Assembly (NCBI GenBank): GCA_963839475.1
Contig: CAWIVH010000017.1
Location: forward strand, 806,001 to 870,000
From: CAWIVH01 sp963839475
Lineage (GTDB): Bacteria > Acidobacteriota > UBA6911
DNA: 64,000 nt
Reading direction: 5' to 3'
Below are positions 36,052 through 46,120 of the stretch, one piece after another (the first letter of the stretch is position 1; each line of letters opens with the position of its first letter). The translations under genes and the position numbers were made by a program. The notes beneath the pieces were generated by a model. The model worked only from the letters and a program-made list of their open reading frames with translations, did no database searches and was not told where the DNA came from.

Positions 36052-37662
36052 TCAAACAATCCTCGATTTTAGTTCCTCTTCACCAGCGCAATGCCCAAAG
36101 CGGGGATGTCTGCCTATCAAGGATTCGCCACTCGGAACCACGATATCGGCAGCCATGCCGGGTTTGAGGATCCCGCGATCCGATAAGCCCATCCGGGAAG
36201 CAGGCAAAGATGTCATCTTCCGGATGGCCTCTTCCAGGCTCAGAAGTTTTTCTTCACGAACATATTTGCCAAGAATTCGCGTGGCAGAGCCCCAGGCCCG
36301 GGGATGGGAACCTATCTGGGCGAGGGGCCCGTCCGCAGCCACTCCCGCGGAATCCGTGCAGAGGGAAACCAATGGGTGCCGAAGTGCGGCGCGGACATCG
36401 CGTTCGTCCATAATAAAATAAATTCCATGGGGCACGGTGCCCTCGGCGGCTACCAGGTCCAACAGGACATCTACCGGGTCTTTTTTCTCCCCAGCCCCAA
36501 TCTGCGCCAGCGTCTTGCCTTGGTACTTCTTGAGTTCCGGCCGATAAACCGCGGCTACGAGGACTCCCGTCGCTCTTCCGGCACCGAGATATGGATTTTC
36601 CCGGCCGGGAACAGGGGTAAGAATTTCCGTCTTGATCTGGGCGCGCGTCGCAGCATCTTTGAGGCGCGAGATCAGTTTCTCGTGGCCGCCTTCACGCGCC
36701 CAGAGCGGCAGATTGCTGTCGAGTTGATTCGAGCTGCCCGCATAGGGATACTGGTTGGCGGAGATGTCGATTCCCTGTGCGCGCGCCTGCTCGATGCGGG
36801 ACAGCACGGCCGGCATGCGCCCCCAATTCTGTTTATAGGCCGTCTTGAGGTGATGAATGAGAGCCGGGATGCGTGCCTCACGTGCGATGCGGAAAACTTC
36901 GTCCAGGCTCTGATCGATCCCATTACCTTCAGAACGCTGGTGAGTGGCATATATCCCGCCATAGCGAGCCGCGACACTAGCGAGCGCGATGAGCTCGTCG
37001 GTCGCAGCAAATCCGTCTGGCATATAGATAAGCGAAGCTGAAAGCCCGAATGCGCCCGCCTCCATCGCTTCGGCGACCTGGGCTTCCATCTCGCGCATCT
37101 CCGCCGCCGTCGGAGGCCTGTTGTCCCGGCCAATCACCGACTCCCGAACGCCGCCGGCGCTGATAAAGGTTCCAAGGTTGATACAGGACTGATTCTCTTC
37201 GAACAGCTTGAAATAGCCGCGCAGATCGGTCCAGTCCGGAACGCCGAGCTGGTCGTAGACCTCCTTGCGGGCTGAAAGCCTCCGGGCATTCCGGTGCGCT
37301 GCGCTGGAATAGCTGACCTCTCCAGTAATTTCCGTTGTGATCCCCTGAGTGATTTTACTGGCCACCCGATTGTCGGTGAGAACGTTGAATTCGGATTGGC
37401 CGAGCAGGTCAATGAAACCGGGAGCGATGACGAGATTGGATGCGTCCACGCGGCGTGTTGCGATGACCTTGCTGAGATCCCCGATGATGGCGACCTTGTC
37501 GCCCGCAATGCATACATCGGCGCGAAACCAGGGAGCTCCGGTGCCATCCACCACGCGGCCGCCCGAAAATAGCAACTCACAGTTTTGGCTGGGACCGGGC
37601 TGTGCGGCAAGAGTGCCAGGAATTAGCAAAAGGAATACGAGCGATAAGTACGCTTTTGTCAT
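36052..37662 (-). CDS. Exported N-acyl-D-amino-acid deacylase family amidohydrolase, C-terminus replaced
   Basis: A 536-residue protein. A signal peptide (~1-20) is followed by an amidohydrolase of the D-aminoacylase type ('LFSGGRVVDGTGAPWFRADV', 'APGFIDLLGQSEFN', 'GITTEITGE', 'IYATHQRSEG', 'IHHLKTAYKQNWGRM', 'CTDSAGV'). The first metal motif is LLGQS instead of the usual HxHxD; a group of exported relatives shares this variant, so the active site may differ. After 'LKPGMAADIVV' the normal ending is replaced by about 27 unrelated residues, so the last beta-sandwich strands are missing. Activity is doubtful. Confidence 0.8.
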   Translation of the reverse strand: MTKAYLSLVFLLLIPGTLAAQPGPSQNCELLFSGGRVVDGTGAPWFRADVCIAGDKVAIIGDLSKVIATRRVDASNLVIAPGFIDLLGQSEFNVLTDNRVASKITQGITTEITGEVSYSSAAHRNARRLSARKEVYDQLGVPDWTDLRGYFKLFEENQSCINLGTFISAGGVRESVIGRDNRPPTAAEMREMEAQVAEAMEAGAFGLSASLIYMPDGFAATDELIALASVAARYGGIYATHQRSEGNGIDQSLDEVFRIAREARIPALIHHLKTAYKQNWGRMPAVLSRIEQARAQGIDISANQYPYAGSSNQLDSNLPLWAREGGHEKLISRLKDAATRAQIKTEILTPVPGRENPYLGAGRATGVLVAAVYRPELKKYQGKTLAQIGAGEKKDPVDVLLDLVAAEGTVPHGIYFIMDERDVRAALRHPLVSLCTDSAGVAADGPLAQIGSHPRAWGSATRILGKYVREEKLLSLEEAIRKMTSLPASRMGLSDRGILKPGMAADIVVPSGESLIGRHPRFGHCAGEEELKSRIV

Positions 37663-38036
37663 AGACCGGATCCCGCGCTCCGTTCAAAATGGATCGTATT
37701 GCGGTCTAAGCTTTATTAAAGCAGCCGAGACCGCGATTATCGACTTTATGGAGAATGCCTCAATGGTATGCGCATTTGGCTGTCTGAGGCATCCAAAGAT
37801 AGTTCTATTATAAACTGGCTCCCACGCCACTCGATAGTTGAATCGACGGCAATTGGCATAGTATCGGCCGTGAAAATGGCGCCTATGGTCACCTGAAAGG
37901 ATGATCATAAAAGCAAATACCTGCCTTTTTCATTTGATCTGTCCGTAGACGCACGGTAAATTCGGATCCAACAATCAGAAGCGAATAATCCATCATCTAA
38001 GGATTACCTGGCTTGCGAAAGGGGAGGTCCTCCCTC
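37663..38036. other. Divergent intergenic region
   Basis: 374 bases between the deacylase (-) and the sulfatase (+). No gene or convincing operator. GGGGAGG lies just before 38037. Confidence 0.4.
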
Positions 38037-39431
38037 ATGATGTCTCGAAGGCATTTCCTCTCCTCTGTTGGCGGTGCTGCGCTGGCCGGCGCACCAAATC
38101 GGCGGCCCAATATGGTCGTTATTCTAATGGATGACCTCCGCTGGGATGAATTGCGCTGCACCGGCCATCCTTTCGCCCTTACACCGAACCTGGACAGGAT
38201 TGCCGCGGAAGGCGCCACCTTTCGTAACGCATTTGTCACTTCGCCACTCTGTTCCCCTAGCCGCGCCTGTTTTCTCACCGGCCAATACGCTCACACACAC
38301 GGCATCACCGACAATACCGATCACAGTCCAGCAAGCCACCGGCTGGTGACATTTCCCCGGCTGCTGCAAGAAAACGGCTATGAGACGGCATTCGTGGGCA
38401 AGTGGCACATGGGGATCGACGACAGTCCGCGACCCGGTTTTGATCACTGGGTAGGTTTCCCGGGCCAGGGCACCTACTTCGATCCGGAATTCAATGTCGA
38501 CGGCCGTCACGAGAAAAGGACCGGCTATACAACAGATCTCCTGGCACAATACGCCATGGAGGCGCTCTCGCAACAACGCTCCAAGCCTTTCTGTTTATGG
38601 ATGGCTCACAAGGCCGTGCACCCAGAGGCAATCCAATACGCCGATGGCAGCATCAGCGATCCCAATGGCGGCAAGTTTATCCCGCCCGAGCGGCACAAAA
38701 CGCTTTATGCCGGCGTGCCGGTGCTGCGCCGGCCCAACGCCGGTCAACCACCCAACGATAAGCCGGCTTTATTGAGGAAAATCGGCGACCTGCCTCCGCT
38801 CGGCCCCGGGACTGGTACCGATGACGAAACCATCCGGAACCGGGCCCGAATGCTAAAAGCCGTGGACGAAGGCGTAGGCCAGATCCGGAAGGCTCTGGAG
38901 CGAACTGGACAGCTGGACAACACGGTCTTCGTATTCACCAGCGACGAAGGCTACTTTTTCGGTGAGCATGGGCTGAGCATCGAGCGCCGGCTAGCCTACG
39001 AAGAGTCGATTCGCATTCCCATGATTATTCGCTACCCGAAATGGATCCGGGGCGGCTCCAGGATCGATGCCATGGCACTCAGCATCGACCTCGCGCCGAC
39101 TCTCCTGGACGTCGGGGGCGTGAGGCCCCCTGATGCCATGCAGGGACGCTCCCTGCTGCCGTTGCTCCGGGGTGAAAAAACGGAGCGGCGCAAGTCGTTC
39201 CTGATCGAATACTTCTCCGACCGCACGATGCAGCGGATGCTCAACATGGGATACCAGGCAGTGCGAACCGACCGTTGGAAGTACATCCGCTATACTGACC
39301 TCCAGGGCATGGATGAGCTGTACGATCTGCAGGCCGATCCCTACGAGATGCGCAACCTGATTGGAGAGAAGTCCGCGAGCGCCGACCTGGATTTCCTGCA
39401 GGCGGAGTTGCAGCGTCTGCTGAGCCCTTAA
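38037..39431 (+). CDS. Tat-exported type I sulfatase
   Basis: About 464 residues from ATG 38037 (GGGGAGG nine bases upstream). A Tat leader (SRRHFLSSVGG) is followed by the alkaline-phosphatase-like sulfatase fold. 'VVILMDDLRWDELRC' gives the metal-binding Asp pair. 'PLCSPSRACFLTGQYAHTHG' carries the C-x-P-S-R motif whose Cys becomes formylglycine. 'GKWHMG' and 'FTSDEGYFFGEHGL' supply further active-site residues. The C-terminal domain ends with the usual 'DELYDLQADPYEMRNLIG'. Sulfatases of this kind remove sulfate from polysaccharides or other esters. A formylglycine-generating enzyme is not in the window. Confidence 0.93.
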   Translation: MMSRRHFLSSVGGAALAGAPNRRPNMVVILMDDLRWDELRCTGHPFALTPNLDRIAAEGATFRNAFVTSPLCSPSRACFLTGQYAHTHGITDNTDHSPASHRLVTFPRLLQENGYETAFVGKWHMGIDDSPRPGFDHWVGFPGQGTYFDPEFNVDGRHEKRTGYTTDLLAQYAMEALSQQRSKPFCLWMAHKAVHPEAIQYADGSISDPNGGKFIPPERHKTLYAGVPVLRRPNAGQPPNDKPALLRKIGDLPPLGPGTGTDDETIRNRARMLKAVDEGVGQIRKALERTGQLDNTVFVFTSDEGYFFGEHGLSIERRLAYEESIRIPMIIRYPKWIRGGSRIDAMALSIDLAPTLLDVGGVRPPDAMQGRSLLPLLRGEKTERRKSFLIEYFSDRTMQRMLNMGYQAVRTDRWKYIRYTDLQGMDELYDLQADPYEMRNLIGEKSASADLDFLQAELQRLLSP

Positions 39432-39497
39432 CGTCAGTGGGGCGAAGCCGATCTTGCAGGGGCTCGCAAATTGAATTTTCCGGCCGGAGACACAAAA

Positions 39498-42098
39498 ATG
39501 GCCTTGGCTAACGGAGCATTACTGGGTCCCTATCAAATCGTCGCGCGGGTTGGCGCCGGCGGGATGGGAGAGGTGTACCGGGCGCGAGACACGCGGCTTG
39601 GGCGGGAGGTGGCGATCAAGGTATCGACCGCGCAATTCAGCGAGCGATTCGAGCGGGAGGCGCGGGCGATCGCGCAGCTGACCCACTCGAACATCTGCCG
39701 CCTTTACGACGTAGGTCCCGATTACATCGTCATGGAGTATATCGAAGGGATTCCTTTGAGGGGACCGCTGCCGATCGGCAAAGTGGTCGAATACGCCGGT
39801 CAGATACTGGATGCGCTGGATGCGGCGCACCGCAAGGGGATCACGCATCGGGACCTCAAGCCTGACAATATTCTGGTCACGAAGTCGGGGGTCAAGCTGC
39901 TCGATTTCGGGTTGGCAAAGCATCAAGGGGCGCCGATCGGGGAAAGCGAGACCACGGCAGACAAGGCGCTGACTGGGAAGGGACAGATCCTGGGCACACT
40001 GCAATATATGTCACCTGAGCAGCTGCAGGGGAAAGAAGCGGACGGGCGCAGCGATTTGTTCAGTGTGGGTTGCGTTTTGTACGAAATGCTCACCGGGAGG
40101 CGGGCGTTTGAAGGAGAGAGCGCGGCAAGCGTGATCGCAGCGATCCTGGAGCGAGAACCCGCGCCGCTGGACATCGCACCTCCGCTGGACCGCGTCATCC
40201 GAACCTGCCTGGCAAAAGATCCGGATCAGAGATTCCAGACGGCGCCCGATCTCAAACGCGCGCTGCAGTGGGCGATGTTGCCCGAAGCGGCGCCGGAGCC
40301 GGCGCCCGTGCGCGCATACCCCTGGTTCCGGGTGGCTCTCGTTTTGACCGCCATGGTTGTGCTCGGTACTCTCGGCGGTTACATGATGTCGAGCTTTCGC
40401 CGGCCTCCCGCCGGCGAGGAGGGCGCAATTCGGCTCGAGCTTACCCCACCCGAGGGGAGCCAGTTTGTTTTTGGCAGCAATGTGGGGGGAATCGCACTGT
40501 CCCCCAACGGCCGAGTGGCTGCGTATGTCGTTTCAGTCCAAGGGAAGACCGGCTTGTGGATACGGCCGCTCGATGCCTCCTCGGCAAAACTGCTTCCCGG
40601 TACGGAGGGCGCAGCCAATCCCTTCTGGTCTCCTGACAGTAAGACGATCGGGTTTTGGGCCACGGGCAAGCTGCAGCGGATTGAGATTGCGGGTGGTGAA
40701 CCTCAGACTATCTGCGATCAGTTGGGGCGAGGCGGAGCCTGGACCAGCGACCATCGCATCCTGTTTGGCTCAACGGCAGAGGCCCTATTTATAGTCCCTG
40801 AATCCGGAGGGACTCCGTCCTTGCTGACGCACCTCGATACCTCGCGGGGCGAAGGCGCCCATCGTTGGCCGCAGGCGCTTCCCGGCGGGAACTTCCTGTA
40901 TTGGGTTCAGGGGAAGCGCGAAATTCAGGGAACCTATGCGGCTTCCCTTGCCAAACCAACTGGGGGCAGACTGCTGGTGCAGACGGACACAGGCGGACTA
41001 TATGCATCGGGAGCCGATGGAAAGGGTTTTCTGATATGGCTTCGTGGCGGGGTGCTCGTTGCCCAGGAAATGGATCCATCTTCCCTGACGCTCGACGGGG
41101 AGATACATCCCATAGCCGATCCGGTGACCAGCTTCGCCATCACGGGCCAGACAAATATCGCGGCCTCGGCCAGCGGATCATTATTGTACAGTGCGTTCAA
41201 CACCAGAGGGCAGTCTGCCTGGTTTGACCGTTCAGGGAAGCTGCTGAGCGTTCTCGGCGAACCGGGTGAGTACTATATGAGCCGGATCTCCCCCAATGGA
41301 AGCCGCATCGTAGCCTCGAAGGGTCGGCCCGGCGGCACCGATCTCTGGCTGTTGGATGCAGAACGTGGCATTTCCAACCGGTTCACCTTCAGCACGGTCT
41401 GTAATCATCCCATTTGGAGCCCCGACGGCCGCACGATTCTTTATATGGACAGTGCCGACGGCACCCGGAACCTGGCTCTTAAGGATTCCGGCGGTTCGGG
41501 GGCCGCACGGTTTCTCACCCATTCGCCGAACGCCAAATTTGCGACCGACTGGTCCCGCAACGGACGCTGGGTTTTGTACTACGAACTCGGCAGCGGCACC
41601 GGCCGTGACATGTGGGTTCTCTCCATGGAACGGGAAGGAGAGGCTCCGGTAGCGTCCAAATATCTGGTCACGTCTTTCAATGAGTCGATGGGGCGTTTCT
41701 CCACCGAACTTGACCCCCGCTGGGTGGCCTACCAGTCCAACGAATCCGGACGGGACGAGGTCTACATTGACTCTTATCCGCAGCCGCGCAACAAGATCAG
41801 GATTTCAAAGGAGGGTGGTGTTTATCCCCAGTGGGGCGCCGGCGGCCGCGAGCTGTTCTACATGTCGCCGGGCACGAAGCTGATGGTGGTGGATCTGAAA
41901 ATGACAGAAAATTCCGTGGAGCCATCGGCCCCGCGGGAACTCTTCCGACTGCCCATAGACGATAATGGCTACCTTCCGTTTGATACGGCGCCTGATGGAA
42001 AGCGCTTCCTGGTGCGGGCCACGCCGGAAAAGGATTCCTCACAGCCCCTGAGCGTCATTATCAACTGGCCGGCGCTGCTCAAGAATGCAAGTAAGTAA
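39498..42098 (+). CDS. Membrane Ser/Thr protein kinase with TolB/PD40 propeller (intact)
   Basis: About 866 residues from ATG 39498. The kinase domain (~10-265) has 'GAGGMGEVYRARD', 'VAIKV', 'HRDLKPDN', 'DFGLAK' and 'LQYMSPEQLQG'. A transmembrane helix follows (~277-298, 'VALVLTAMVVLGTLGGYMM'), then a six-bladed PD40/TolB-like propeller ('LSPNGRVAAYVV', 'WSPDSKTIGFWA', 'WSPDGRTILYMD'), ending 'VIINWPALLKNASK'. It lacks the N-terminal helical extension of the other kinase family in this window. All kinase residues are present, and this is the only complete kinase-propeller gene here. It follows the sulfatase by 66 bases. Confidence 0.92.
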   Translation: MALANGALLGPYQIVARVGAGGMGEVYRARDTRLGREVAIKVSTAQFSERFEREARAIAQLTHSNICRLYDVGPDYIVMEYIEGIPLRGPLPIGKVVEYAGQILDALDAAHRKGITHRDLKPDNILVTKSGVKLLDFGLAKHQGAPIGESETTADKALTGKGQILGTLQYMSPEQLQGKEADGRSDLFSVGCVLYEMLTGRRAFEGESAASVIAAILEREPAPLDIAPPLDRVIRTCLAKDPDQRFQTAPDLKRALQWAMLPEAAPEPAPVRAYPWFRVALVLTAMVVLGTLGGYMMSSFRRPPAGEEGAIRLELTPPEGSQFVFGSNVGGIALSPNGRVAAYVVSVQGKTGLWIRPLDASSAKLLPGTEGAANPFWSPDSKTIGFWATGKLQRIEIAGGEPQTICDQLGRGGAWTSDHRILFGSTAEALFIVPESGGTPSLLTHLDTSRGEGAHRWPQALPGGNFLYWVQGKREIQGTYAASLAKPTGGRLLVQTDTGGLYASGADGKGFLIWLRGGVLVAQEMDPSSLTLDGEIHPIADPVTSFAITGQTNIAASASGSLLYSAFNTRGQSAWFDRSGKLLSVLGEPGEYYMSRISPNGSRIVASKGRPGGTDLWLLDAERGISNRFTFSTVCNHPIWSPDGRTILYMDSADGTRNLALKDSGGSGAARFLTHSPNAKFATDWSRNGRWVLYYELGSGTGRDMWVLSMEREGEAPVASKYLVTSFNESMGRFSTELDPRWVAYQSNESGRDEVYIDSYPQPRNKIRISKEGGVYPQWGAGGRELFYMSPGTKLMVVDLKMTENSVEPSAPRELFRLPIDDNGYLPFDTAPDGKRFLVRATPEKDSSQPLSVIINWPALLKNASK

Positions 42099-42233
42099 AG
42101 GTCGCGCAGAATTGATAATCAGTAGCCACTATTTTCTTTGGAGACAAGCCACCCGCCGATTACAATCCGTTCCAACTCCGGCAACGTCCGCCGACTGCAA
42201 GGCGGCCAAAAACCATTTGAAAGGAAAGCAGGC

Positions 42234-43208
42234 ATGCGTTTGACATTTCGCACGGTGCAATTATTCTTCATTGCAGGATGGATGCTGTCGTGCGCGCCTG
42301 AGATGCTCGCTCAGGCCGGACGCATGGAAATCACCCCGGTCCAGACCTTGACCTTGTCTGCGCAGCAATTCCTTACAGGTTCGCAGGAGGGAAAGCCGGC
42401 TCTGATTAGCGGCGAACTGCGCCTGCCTCTCACCGGCAATGGCAGACTTCCGGCTGTCCTGCTTGTACATGGCTCTCAGGGCCTTCGCCCCAACATTGAT
42501 ATCTGGGCAAACCAGTTCAATAGTATGGGCATCGCGGTTTTCATCCTCGATACGTTCACCGGCCGCGGCATTATCAATACCGTGGAGGACCAGTCCCAGC
42601 TTCACGAACTGGCCATGATGTACGATTCCTTCCGCGCTCTCGAATGGCTCGGGCGGCATCCGCGCATCGATCCGAATCGGATTGCGATCATGGGGTTTTC
42701 GAAAGGCGGGCTGGCGGCGGTGTATTCCGGAGTTGCCCGGTTCAACAAATTGCACGGCACACCCGGCCTTACTTTTGCCGCCCACATCGGAATATATGCA
42801 CCCTGCAATACAACCTTCATCGACGAGACGGTGACCACCGGCAAGCCGCTGCGACTTTTTCACGGTGCATCCGATGATCTCGTGCAGCCCGGTCCCTGTC
42901 GCGCCTACATCGAGCGTCTGCGCGCAGCCGGGCGTGATGCATCTATCACCGAATATGCAGACGCCTGGCATACCTTTGATACCCCGGGCCCGGCCCTCGC
43001 CGATCGAAAAGGTCCCAACCGCGGCGCCTGCCGGACCGAAGAGCACGCTGACGGCCTTATATATAATAGCGAGACCGGCAAGCCTTTTTCGTTCGAAGAT
43101 CCATGCGTGAAGCAGCTTGGACATCGCGGCTATTCCCCGGATGCGCACGCAAAAAGCCTGCGTGATGTCAGCACATTTCTAGGTGGCCTATTCGGGCTCA
43201 GGCAGTAG
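42234..43208 (+). CDS. Secreted dienelactone-hydrolase-like alpha/beta hydrolase
   Basis: About 324 residues from ATG 42234 (AAAGGA upstream), with a signal peptide (~1-27). An alpha/beta-hydrolase fold follows: 'AVLLVHGSQGLRPN' (oxyanion region), nucleophile Ser in 'IMGFSKGG', acid in 'GASDDLVQPG' and His in 'YADAWHTFD'. This matches the dienelactone hydrolase family, which cleaves small lactones or esters. 'CRTEEHADG' and a Cys near the end suggest a disulfide, consistent with export. The substrate is unknown. Confidence 0.85.
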   Translation: MRLTFRTVQLFFIAGWMLSCAPEMLAQAGRMEITPVQTLTLSAQQFLTGSQEGKPALISGELRLPLTGNGRLPAVLLVHGSQGLRPNIDIWANQFNSMGIAVFILDTFTGRGIINTVEDQSQLHELAMMYDSFRALEWLGRHPRIDPNRIAIMGFSKGGLAAVYSGVARFNKLHGTPGLTFAAHIGIYAPCNTTFIDETVTTGKPLRLFHGASDDLVQPGPCRAYIERLRAAGRDASITEYADAWHTFDTPGPALADRKGPNRGACRTEEHADGLIYNSETGKPFSFEDPCVKQLGHRGYSPDAHAKSLRDVSTFLGGLFGLRQ

Positions 43209-43249
43209 ATATAGCCGGTCCCTTGGGTGAGAGCTCGGCAAGGACCTTG

Positions 43250-43532
43250 TTAGGTGCGAAATGGCAAACAGCTTTTCTACCTGTGGCCGAATCAGGTGTG
43301 GGTTGTGGATGTTCACACCGACGGTGCTTTCGCCACCAGCAAGCCTCGCCTGCTTTTCGAGAAACCCGGATTCGGATCCGACGCCTCTCCAATACGCGGC
43401 TATGACCTGTCGCTGGACGGGCAGCGATTTCTTATGGTCAAGGACGAACAGAGGAAGCCCACCCCCGTCACCGAGTTGGTCCTCATTCAGAACTGGTATG
43501 AGGAAGTAAAGCGCATGCTTCCCGTCCAGTGA
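43250..43532 (+). pseudogene. Orphan C-terminal tail of a kinase-propeller gene
   Basis: About 93 codons beginning 'RNGKQLFYLWPNQVWVVDV' and ending 'VLIQNWYEEVKRMLPVQ'. This is the final propeller blade and tail of the kinase family seen at 57048-60057, with close matches blade for blade. There is no kinase, membrane helix or other blade before it, and the dienelactone-hydrolase gene ends 40 bases upstream. It is therefore a fragment left by deletion. Confidence 0.75.
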
Positions 43533-43621
43533 GGACTGCCGTCGGGGTTATCAACACAGTCAAGCTGCGGGACATTTATCGAAATTCATAACAATCACAT
43601 CTGGAATTCAAAGGGCTCAAC

Positions 43622-44968
43622 ATGAAATACAGGATTCTCTTCTCCTTGCTGCTCTTCGTACTTTTCGCCGCTGTGCATGCCGGCGCGCAAACATCCCTGA
43701 ATGCCATGATTGACAGGGAAATCAGTTCGCTGCTGGTCATCTATAAGACTCTGCACGCGGCGCCCGAACTTTCCCACCATGAGGAAAAGACTTCGGCTTT
43801 GGTGGCGAAGGAATTGAGATCCCTCGGATATGCGGTCACCGATCATGTAGGAAAGTACGCCAGGCCGGAGATAGTTGGATACGGAGTGGTGGCGGTGCTG
43901 AAAAACGGCCCCGGTCCGACCGTACTCGTTCGGGCGGATATGGATGCGCTGCCGGTTGAAGAAAAAACCGGGCTTCCCTACGCCAGCAAAGTAAGGGCAA
44001 AAGATGATTCCGGACAGGAAGTCCCAGTGATGCATGCCTGCGGGCATGACATTCACACTACCTCGCTGCTCGGCACGGCGAAGATGCTGATGCAGCTAAA
44101 AGATCAATGGCATGGAACGCTCGTATTTGTCGGGCAACCCGCCGAAGAAAAGATTGATGGCGCCCGGGCGATGCTCGCCGATGGCCTTTATACCAGGTTT
44201 CCCAAGCCTGATTATGCGCTTGCGCTGCATGATGATCCCAAATTGGATGCGGGGACCGTCGGATATACCAAGGAATACGTCAATGCCAGTTCAACTTCGG
44301 TTGATATCACCATTCGGGGGGTAGGCTCCCACGGGGCAAGGCCGAACGAAGGAAAGGATCCGATTGTGATTGCAGCACAGGTCATTTTGGCCCTGCAGAC
44401 TATCGTGAGCCGTGAGAAGTCGCCCCTGGATATGGCCGTGATCACGGTAGGCTCCATTCATGGCGGGACCGTGCGGAATATTATTCCGGACGAGGTAAAG
44501 TTGCTCCTGACAGTGCGTACTTTCAAAGCAGAGGTAGGGAAGAATATCCTTGCCGCCATCGAAAGGATTGCCAGGAATATTGCCCTGGCTGCAGGAATTC
44601 CTGAGGATCGCGCACCGATAGTCGCGGTCAGCGACGAGGAGAAAGCCGATCCCGTATACAATGATCCCGTCCTGGCGGAGCGGCTGGCAAAGGCCCTCCA
44701 AAGGACTCTCGGTTCGAGTAATGTGTTGCTGCTGGAACCAAGAACTGGCAGTGAAGATTTCAGCGAATTCGGGCTGAGCGGACATGTGATCCCGTCATTC
44801 ATGTTCAGGGTGGGGACGAGCGATCCAGCACTTCTGGTAAAGAGCCGCCTGACGGGCGTGCCTCTCCCTAGTACGCACTCGCCTTTGTTTGCTCCTCTGC
44901 CGGAGCCGACCATCCGGACAGCCGTCAAGAGCATGACCTCCGCGGTCCTCGAATTAATGAAAAAGTAA
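43622..44968 (+). CDS. Exported M20 amidohydrolase (hippurate hydrolase/IAA-amino acid hydrolase type)
   Basis: A 448-residue protein with a signal peptide (~1-22) and the M20D di-metal fold: 'VLVRADMDALPVEEKTGLPY', 'HACGHDIHTTSLLGTA' (metal His/Cys/Asp), 'FVGQPAEEK' (catalytic Glu pair), 'GVGSHGARPNEGKDP' (dimerisation lid His) and 'EPRTGSEDFSEFG'. The family cleaves N-acyl amino acids. Family length and all motifs are normal, with signal peptide added. It lies 93 bases before the ModA-like gene on the same strand. Confidence 0.92.
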   Translation: MKYRILFSLLLFVLFAAVHAGAQTSLNAMIDREISSLLVIYKTLHAAPELSHHEEKTSALVAKELRSLGYAVTDHVGKYARPEIVGYGVVAVLKNGPGPTVLVRADMDALPVEEKTGLPYASKVRAKDDSGQEVPVMHACGHDIHTTSLLGTAKMLMQLKDQWHGTLVFVGQPAEEKIDGARAMLADGLYTRFPKPDYALALHDDPKLDAGTVGYTKEYVNASSTSVDITIRGVGSHGARPNEGKDPIVIAAQVILALQTIVSREKSPLDMAVITVGSIHGGTVRNIIPDEVKLLLTVRTFKAEVGKNILAAIERIARNIALAAGIPEDRAPIVAVSDEEKADPVYNDPVLAERLAKALQRTLGSSNVLLLEPRTGSEDFSEFGLSGHVIPSFMFRVGTSDPALLVKSRLTGVPLPSTHSPLFAPLPEPTIRTAVKSMTSAVLELMKK

Positions 44969-45061
44969 GAATTGGAGAGACAAAAGAGCCGCGTCAATGG
45001 ATTTGCAGACATGGTTTTTTGCCTGATGATCCAATGCATTGGAGGCCTGGGGAGGTATTGG

Positions 45062-45829
45062 GTGAAGTCTGGGTTTTTCACGATCCTGTCGCTGCTCGGA
45101 ATTTTAGTAGCGTCTCAAAGCAACGCAGCAAATCCGTCACAGCTCACCGTCATCATGTCCGGGGGCTTTGCGAGTGCTTTTCAGGAACTCCGGCCTGAAT
45201 TCGAAAAAGCATCCGGAATTTCGATCGCCACGGTGATCAGAGGAGCCTCACAGGGAAGTGGTCCCGATACCATCCCGGCGCAGCTGCGGCGGGGCGTATA
45301 TGCCGACGTGGTGATCATGTCCAGAGAGGGGCTCCACGAAATGAAAACAGAGGGCCGGATAGCCCCCGGATCCGACATCGACCTGGCTACAACCCTGCTG
45401 GGTGCGGGTGTCCACGCCGGGGCCGCCAGGCCGGACATCAGCACCGTCGAAGCCTTTAAGCGGGCGATGCTGTCGGCTAAATCGGTTGCGGGCACCAGCA
45501 CCAGCGCCATTTACCTTAAGACGAAGCTCTTTCCGAGGCTGGGAATCGCGGATGAGATGGCCCCCAAAATGGTGACCGCCGGCGCGGCAGCTTTCATCAA
45601 AGGAGATTTTGAAATCGCGCTGCTGCCAAAAAGCGAACTCCTCGCTCCGGGCATCGATTTTGTAGGCACCCTCCCTCAGGAAATCCAGCTTGCCATGGTG
45701 TTTTCCGCTGCTGTGATGACAGGTTCGAAGGAAATCGGCGAATCCAAAAAGCTGGTTTCCTTCCTGGCATCTGAAAAGGCCAGACCGGCTATTGAGAGGA
45801 GCGGAATGGAGCCGTCGCGATCGCGATGA
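45062..45829 (+). CDS. ModA-like periplasmic substrate-binding protein
   Basis: About 255 residues if translation starts at GTG 45062, which has GGAGG six bases upstream and gives a clean signal peptide ('VKSGFFTILSLLGILVASQSNA'); an ATG at 45011 in the same frame is the alternative. The mature protein has the two-lobed fold of molybdate/extracellular binding proteins ('VIMSGGFASAFQELRPEFEK', 'ADVVIMSREGL', 'ISTVEAFKRAMLSAKSV'). No ABC permease or ATPase gene is next to it, so it may be an orphan binding protein. Oxyanion specificity cannot be assigned. Confidence 0.8.
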   Translation: MKSGFFTILSLLGILVASQSNAANPSQLTVIMSGGFASAFQELRPEFEKASGISIATVIRGASQGSGPDTIPAQLRRGVYADVVIMSREGLHEMKTEGRIAPGSDIDLATTLLGAGVHAGAARPDISTVEAFKRAMLSAKSVAGTSTSAIYLKTKLFPRLGIADEMAPKMVTAGAAAFIKGDFEIALLPKSELLAPGIDFVGTLPQEIQLAMVFSAAVMTGSKEIGESKKLVSFLASEKARPAIERSGMEPSRSR

Positions 45830-46120
45830 TGCGAATTTTGAATCCCGTCGCCCATTTGCGCATGGAGATGGGGGAGCATCAGGCTGCGATCGCCCCGAGG
45901 ATCGCGACCTTATTTCTGGAGAGTTATCGGGAACTCGTGCCCGATTTGCTGCATGCGCGAATTGGGACTGTTTTCGGTCTGCGAAGCGGTTTCAAATGCC
46001 TCCAGTGGAGGCTAAAATCTACCTTCTCGGTTGGTTGTTACCGTCAGTCCCTATATCGCCCGCATCGAAGGAAGAGTATCAGACTGCTTACGGGACATGA
46101 CATTGCCCCCTGAAGAGAGA
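45830..46120. other. Intergenic region, possible remnant
   Basis: Open in more than one frame but without recognisable domains. An ATG overlaps the stop of the ModA-like gene, but the encoded ~95 residues look unlike a folded protein in their second half. Confidence 0.35.

Noticed and set aside
45826..46113. 95-codon frame overlapping the ModA-like stop codon
   Set aside because: The ATGA overlap is attractive but no fold or homology is apparent and the second half is basic nonsense.
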